Source of the DNA: Phoronis australis
Lineage: Eukaryota; Phoronida; Phoronidae
DNA: 64,000 bases
Assembly: GCA_002633005.1 (NCBI GenBank)
Contig: NMRA01000644.1
Coordinates: 62,001-126,000, forward strand
Direction of reading: 5' to 3'
The position numbers and the translations under genes were made by a program. Position 1 is the first letter of the stretch; each line of letters begins with the position of its first letter. The notes beneath the pieces were generated by a model that was not told the DNA's origin, did no database searches, and saw only the letters and a program-made list of their open reading frames with translations. Positions 61,380-64,000 of this stretch are shown here, in pieces.

Positions 61380-61693
61380 GATACTTCTTTGGTAAGCCGG
61401 AATTCGTCACAGAAATCACTTTCGACGAAATGCCGGCCACAGACACGGACACTGTTTCACGGCCTCATACTTGCTATTAACAGTGAACCTTTTATTCTCC
61501 ACTACCACGACCCACTTCCTAAGCATTTCGGGGTCTCGAGGAAGTCGAAAAAACGATATACCCGCTTTCTTCGCAGCTTCATAGCTCGGACAAGCCGGAA
61601 CCGATGCACCGCAATATAGCGGAATTCACTCTGCAGGCGAACAATTGACGTCACTGCGTCGCTTCTCACCTTCCTCACAGGTTGACGCGACAC
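61380..61693 (-). pseudogene. THAP-domain fragment, left arm
   Basis: Reading - from 61693 gives IAVHRFRLVRAMKLRRKRVY and FFDFLETPK, parallel to the right-arm copy. A frame change precedes the C-x2-H block near 61430 (complement of the segment encoding VCGRHF). A broken zinc-coordinating DNA-binding domain. Confidence 0.5.
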
Positions 61694-61788
61694 CTCTCGG
61701 CAAGGTGAGGTCTACCGTATCAGAGGCGATGTGGATATAGACCGATTAAGACGGTAAAAAGTCTAATTAAATCGGGTGGCATTCTCCT
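61686..61788. mobile_element. TTAA MITE, copy 2, at the palindrome centre
   Basis: Inverted relative to copy 1: CGCGACACCTC ... CATTCTCCT. Flanked by TTGA (61682-61685, a mutated TTAA) and TTAA (61789-61792). Without it the two arms meet as CTCACAGGTTAACCTGTGAG, a perfect palindrome centred on the target TTAA. Confidence 0.75.
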
Positions 61789-61829
61789 TTAACCTGTGAG
61801 GAATTTGAGAAACGACGCAGCGACGTCAG

Positions 61830-62095
61830 TTGTTCGTCTGCAGAGTGAATGCCGCTATATTGGTGTGCATCGTTTCTGCTTGTCCGAACTATGAAGCTGC
61901 GAAGAAAGCGGGTATACCGTTTTTTCGACTTCCTCGATGCCCCGAAATGCTTAGGAAGTGGCTCGCGGTAGTGAAGAATGAAAGGTAACGCTGTTAATAG
62001 CAAGTATGAGGCAGTGAAACATCTCCGTGTCTGTGGCCGTCATTTCGTCGACAGTGATTTCTGTGACAAATTCCGGCTTACCAAAGAGCTATCCA
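61830..62095 (+). pseudogene. THAP-domain fragment, right arm
   Basis: On + about 61895 reads KAGIPFFRLPRCPEMLRKWL then AVVKNER. After a frameshift it reads VNSKYEAVKHLRVCGRHFVD and SDFCDKFRLTKEL. F-x-L-P-x(5)-R-x-x-W and C-x-x-H-F are the THAP C2CH landmarks. The N-terminal C-x-C part is degraded. This domain recognises the transposon ends. Confidence 0.6.
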
Positions 62096-63025
62096 TACGT
62101 TCCGTTGCCTGTGCATGTTCACGGCGCCTCTCTAGTATTTCTTGATCATTGTATTCCGGTTCGAACTGATAGCCTGTGAATGACCTAACCACCCGACCAG
62201 TGAAGTCTTCTTCAGATGAGTTCTTGACTAAGTCGGGATTGGCCGGGCGAGTTGCCATATACATGTAGACGTTTATTATTCTGCGTTCTGTTTCAAAATG
62301 AATTATTCTCATTCTAACCAATGCTTATATGAAACTGAAACAAAGTCTGTCTCATTAGATACAACGCGTAATGCCTTGGATTGCTCGTGAGTGCAAATGC
62401 TTTTAGAAGCCAGCAATGAACAAACCACTGCGTTACCGGCTTTTGATGCTGGCAACAAAGGTAATTGACTGGGCACCGAGGCCGTTGGAGCGCATGCTAA
62501 TAGCGGATTTGCAGCGCAAACGAACTACGCATTGCGCATGTGCGAGTTACTTCCTGCGCGAAGGCTCATGGGATAGCTTGTGGTCAGGCATGTCTTGAGC
62601 AGGCTGGATAGTGTGTGCATTTGGAGTCATTTGCAAACTAAAAACCACGTTTCATTTTTTGCTTTATAATACCAAGCAAGTCCTCTCTCTCGTTTGTAAA
62701 CACAGCGTAGCTATAGTCAGTGACCGTGTGACCGAGGNAAATAAAACAACACGTTTTTATAAGAACTCGGTGTATTTTTAAGGGTTTTACATCGAAGTTT
62801 GATGATTTATTGGTGTTAAACGATGAATTCAAGCGATAAGCGGACACCACTGTTGTGAACTGCTGAACGTACTGCGTGTGAAACCAATTACGTCATTGGA
62901 TAATTTCAACACCTCCGTCTGCCGTCAGGTGTCAGGTAACGCAACCGAACGTGCCGCTATCGAGTAGAACTACTCGATCTAAATTGATACAAAATAGGTT
63001 GTTTTTGGGTGGCGTTCTCCTTTAA

Positions 63026-63723
63026 AATAAAAACTGATATGCATGTACGTACATTGTATAAACGACCGGGGTAAACAAATGTTTTGGTTGCGTCTATTAA
63101 CGTACAACTACTTAACTTGGTTCAGTATTCTACATGCGTACTTCTCAGTAAGTATTGGCTGCTTGAGGACATGAAATTGCTGTTTTGCTCATTTTAAGGT
63201 TGTCAAAAGTGGTGATGCAATATTACAACGTGGGGCCTTCCAGGGTTAACAAAAATGAAACAGAAACAGTATTTTTAACAAGGCAGCCAGAGCACGTGAA
63301 AAACACGAAAGAAAATGGAATCTCCTCAATTCATGAAACTGGAGAATGTTAATTTGAAATAAAACAGCATGTTAATTTTAATAAATGGCTATATGTTTAC
63401 ATTCGATTACCACAAATGCAGCCCGGGTACTTAAAAAATCATGAAACGGATCTTTACGCAAACACTTTTGTTCGAAACCTAAGCCCAAATAATACTCTTT
63501 CCACAAGGCGTCTAATTTTTTTTCAAAATAAACTGAATTTAATTAAGATTTTTAGATTATTTTTTAATCTTTTTTGTGGTGCACCAAGAAAAGATAGATA
63601 CCGTGCGAAGTGTCTATCGAAATTCCAATGTCTTGCGGTGGTACAGATGTACAATACGAACTTGAAATTTCGCTTACTCTCAAGACAATACATGGGCTTG
63701 CTCCGACCTGTATTGGAATCTGG
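63026..63723. other. Intergenic, no supported gene
   Basis: ORFs of about 147-149 codons run on opposite strands over 63416-63972 but neither shows a family motif. Both include the hairpin region below, so I do not call a gene. Confidence 0.3.
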
Positions 63724-63758
63724 CCCGTATTGGAATGACGTCATCATTCCAATACGGG
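63724..63758. repeat. Hairpin with CRE core and flanking CCGTATTGGAAT repeats
   Basis: CCCGTATTGGAATGA, loop CGTCA, then TCATTCCAATACGGG: a perfect 15-base stem with TGACGTCA spanning its inner stem and loop. Two further direct copies of TATTGGAAT flank it (about 63711 and 63776), so the word occurs four times in about 75 bases. Confidence 0.75.
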
Positions 63759-64000
63759 AAGTAGTTTCTTGCCCATATTGGAATGAGCGGTCGTTGTCAT
63801 TTCGTTGCTCTTGGTGCGTTGAAGTGTGCAGGATTTCTTTTGTTATATTCGTCAGATAAAAGGTATTTTTAACCAGAATTGTGTAAGGTTTAATCAGGGA
63901 TTTTTTTCTACAGATTTTTATTGTGTTTCTTAGTGTTATTAGACACGTGTGTTGCACTGTTACAGACTTCATTTTCTCGACATGTGTATCAGCTCATCAG

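Larger units (their letters stand above)
60058..63021. mobile_element. ~3-kb palindromic TTAA element encoding THAP fragments (Kolobok-like)
   Basis: Flanked by TTAA (60054-60057 and 63022-63025). Tips are AGGAGAATGCCACCC / GGGTGGCGTTCTCCT. The inverted arms extend far inward: for example ATCGAGTAGTTCTACTCGAT near 60103 and ATCGAGTAGAACTACTCGAT near 62959, then on to CTCACAGG / CCTGTGAG at the centre (61681 and 61793). The left arm is about 1.6 kb and the right about 1.2 kb because of indels. Each arm carries a decayed THAP domain. TTAA duplication plus THAP is the Kolobok signature. No DDE core is seen. Confidence 0.75.

Noticed and set aside
61377-62321. Separate short ORFs on both strands in the TTAA element
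   Set aside because: Mirror images of each other through the palindrome; only the THAP landmarks were kept.
63416-63972. Overlapping 147- and 149-codon ORFs on opposite strands
   Set aside because: No family motif on either strand; both run through the CRE hairpin and share its palindrome. Most likely chance.

Overview
The window is animal genomic DNA. Genes are split by GT-AG introns, most of the sequence is AT-rich and intergenic, there are microsatellites, MITEs and LINE fragments, and one 699-base assembly gap (16211-16909). A gene joining SEA and thrombospondin-1 domains, a P2X7 'ballast'-domain gene and THAP transposases fit an invertebrate metazoan, probably marine (deuterostome, lophotrochozoan or cnidarian). 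I cannot name the species. No prokaryotic organisation is present.

Layout. 1-520: decayed 3' end of a retroelement ORF. 520-7500: non-coding with short repeats. 7562-13811: a TATA-box gene for a secreted protein; seven exons join in frame and encode a signal peptide, an unrecognised Cys-containing domain, a SEA domain with its GSVV site, and a TSP1 repeat. The 3' end was not found. 15082-18060: two copies of a 1.15-kb TIR element with the gap between them. 20.1-20.6 kb: a weak frameshifted ORF. 21.66-30.05 kb: a diverged ~431-bp tandem repeat with hairpin-bearing head modules; most units carry a GGGTCA-A-AGGTCA motif. 30.05-37.27 kb: a ~38-bp minisatellite interrupted by four copies of a ~650-bp block. 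37.9-52.24 kb: one decayed LINE (ORF1, endonuclease, reverse transcriptase) split by two later insertions. 53.2-54.1 kb: pseudogene of a multicopy animal family. 55.4-57.0 kb: three in-phase exons of unknown function. 57.41-57.53 kb: twin perfect hairpins. 59.95-63.03 kb: a TTAA-flanked ~3-kb palindromic THAP transposon with a 104-bp TTAA MITE beside it and at its centre.

The main discovery candidate is 41023-48880. This 7.86-kb unit interrupts the LINE endonuclease, is flanked by the direct repeat CTCTAG, and has short imperfect terminal inverted repeats. It contains two convergent genes. On + lies a multi-exon, broken THAP + DDE-type transposase (41227-46516). On - lies an intact two-exon gene for a 224-residue stand-alone P2X7-type intracellular ballast domain (46835-48622). 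A near-identical motif (ATGGGTTGAACnCAAG) sits inverted just upstream of each gene. I read this as a DNA transposon carrying a P2X7-ballast gene. If it recurs elsewhere, it suggests how that domain spread through animal genomes.
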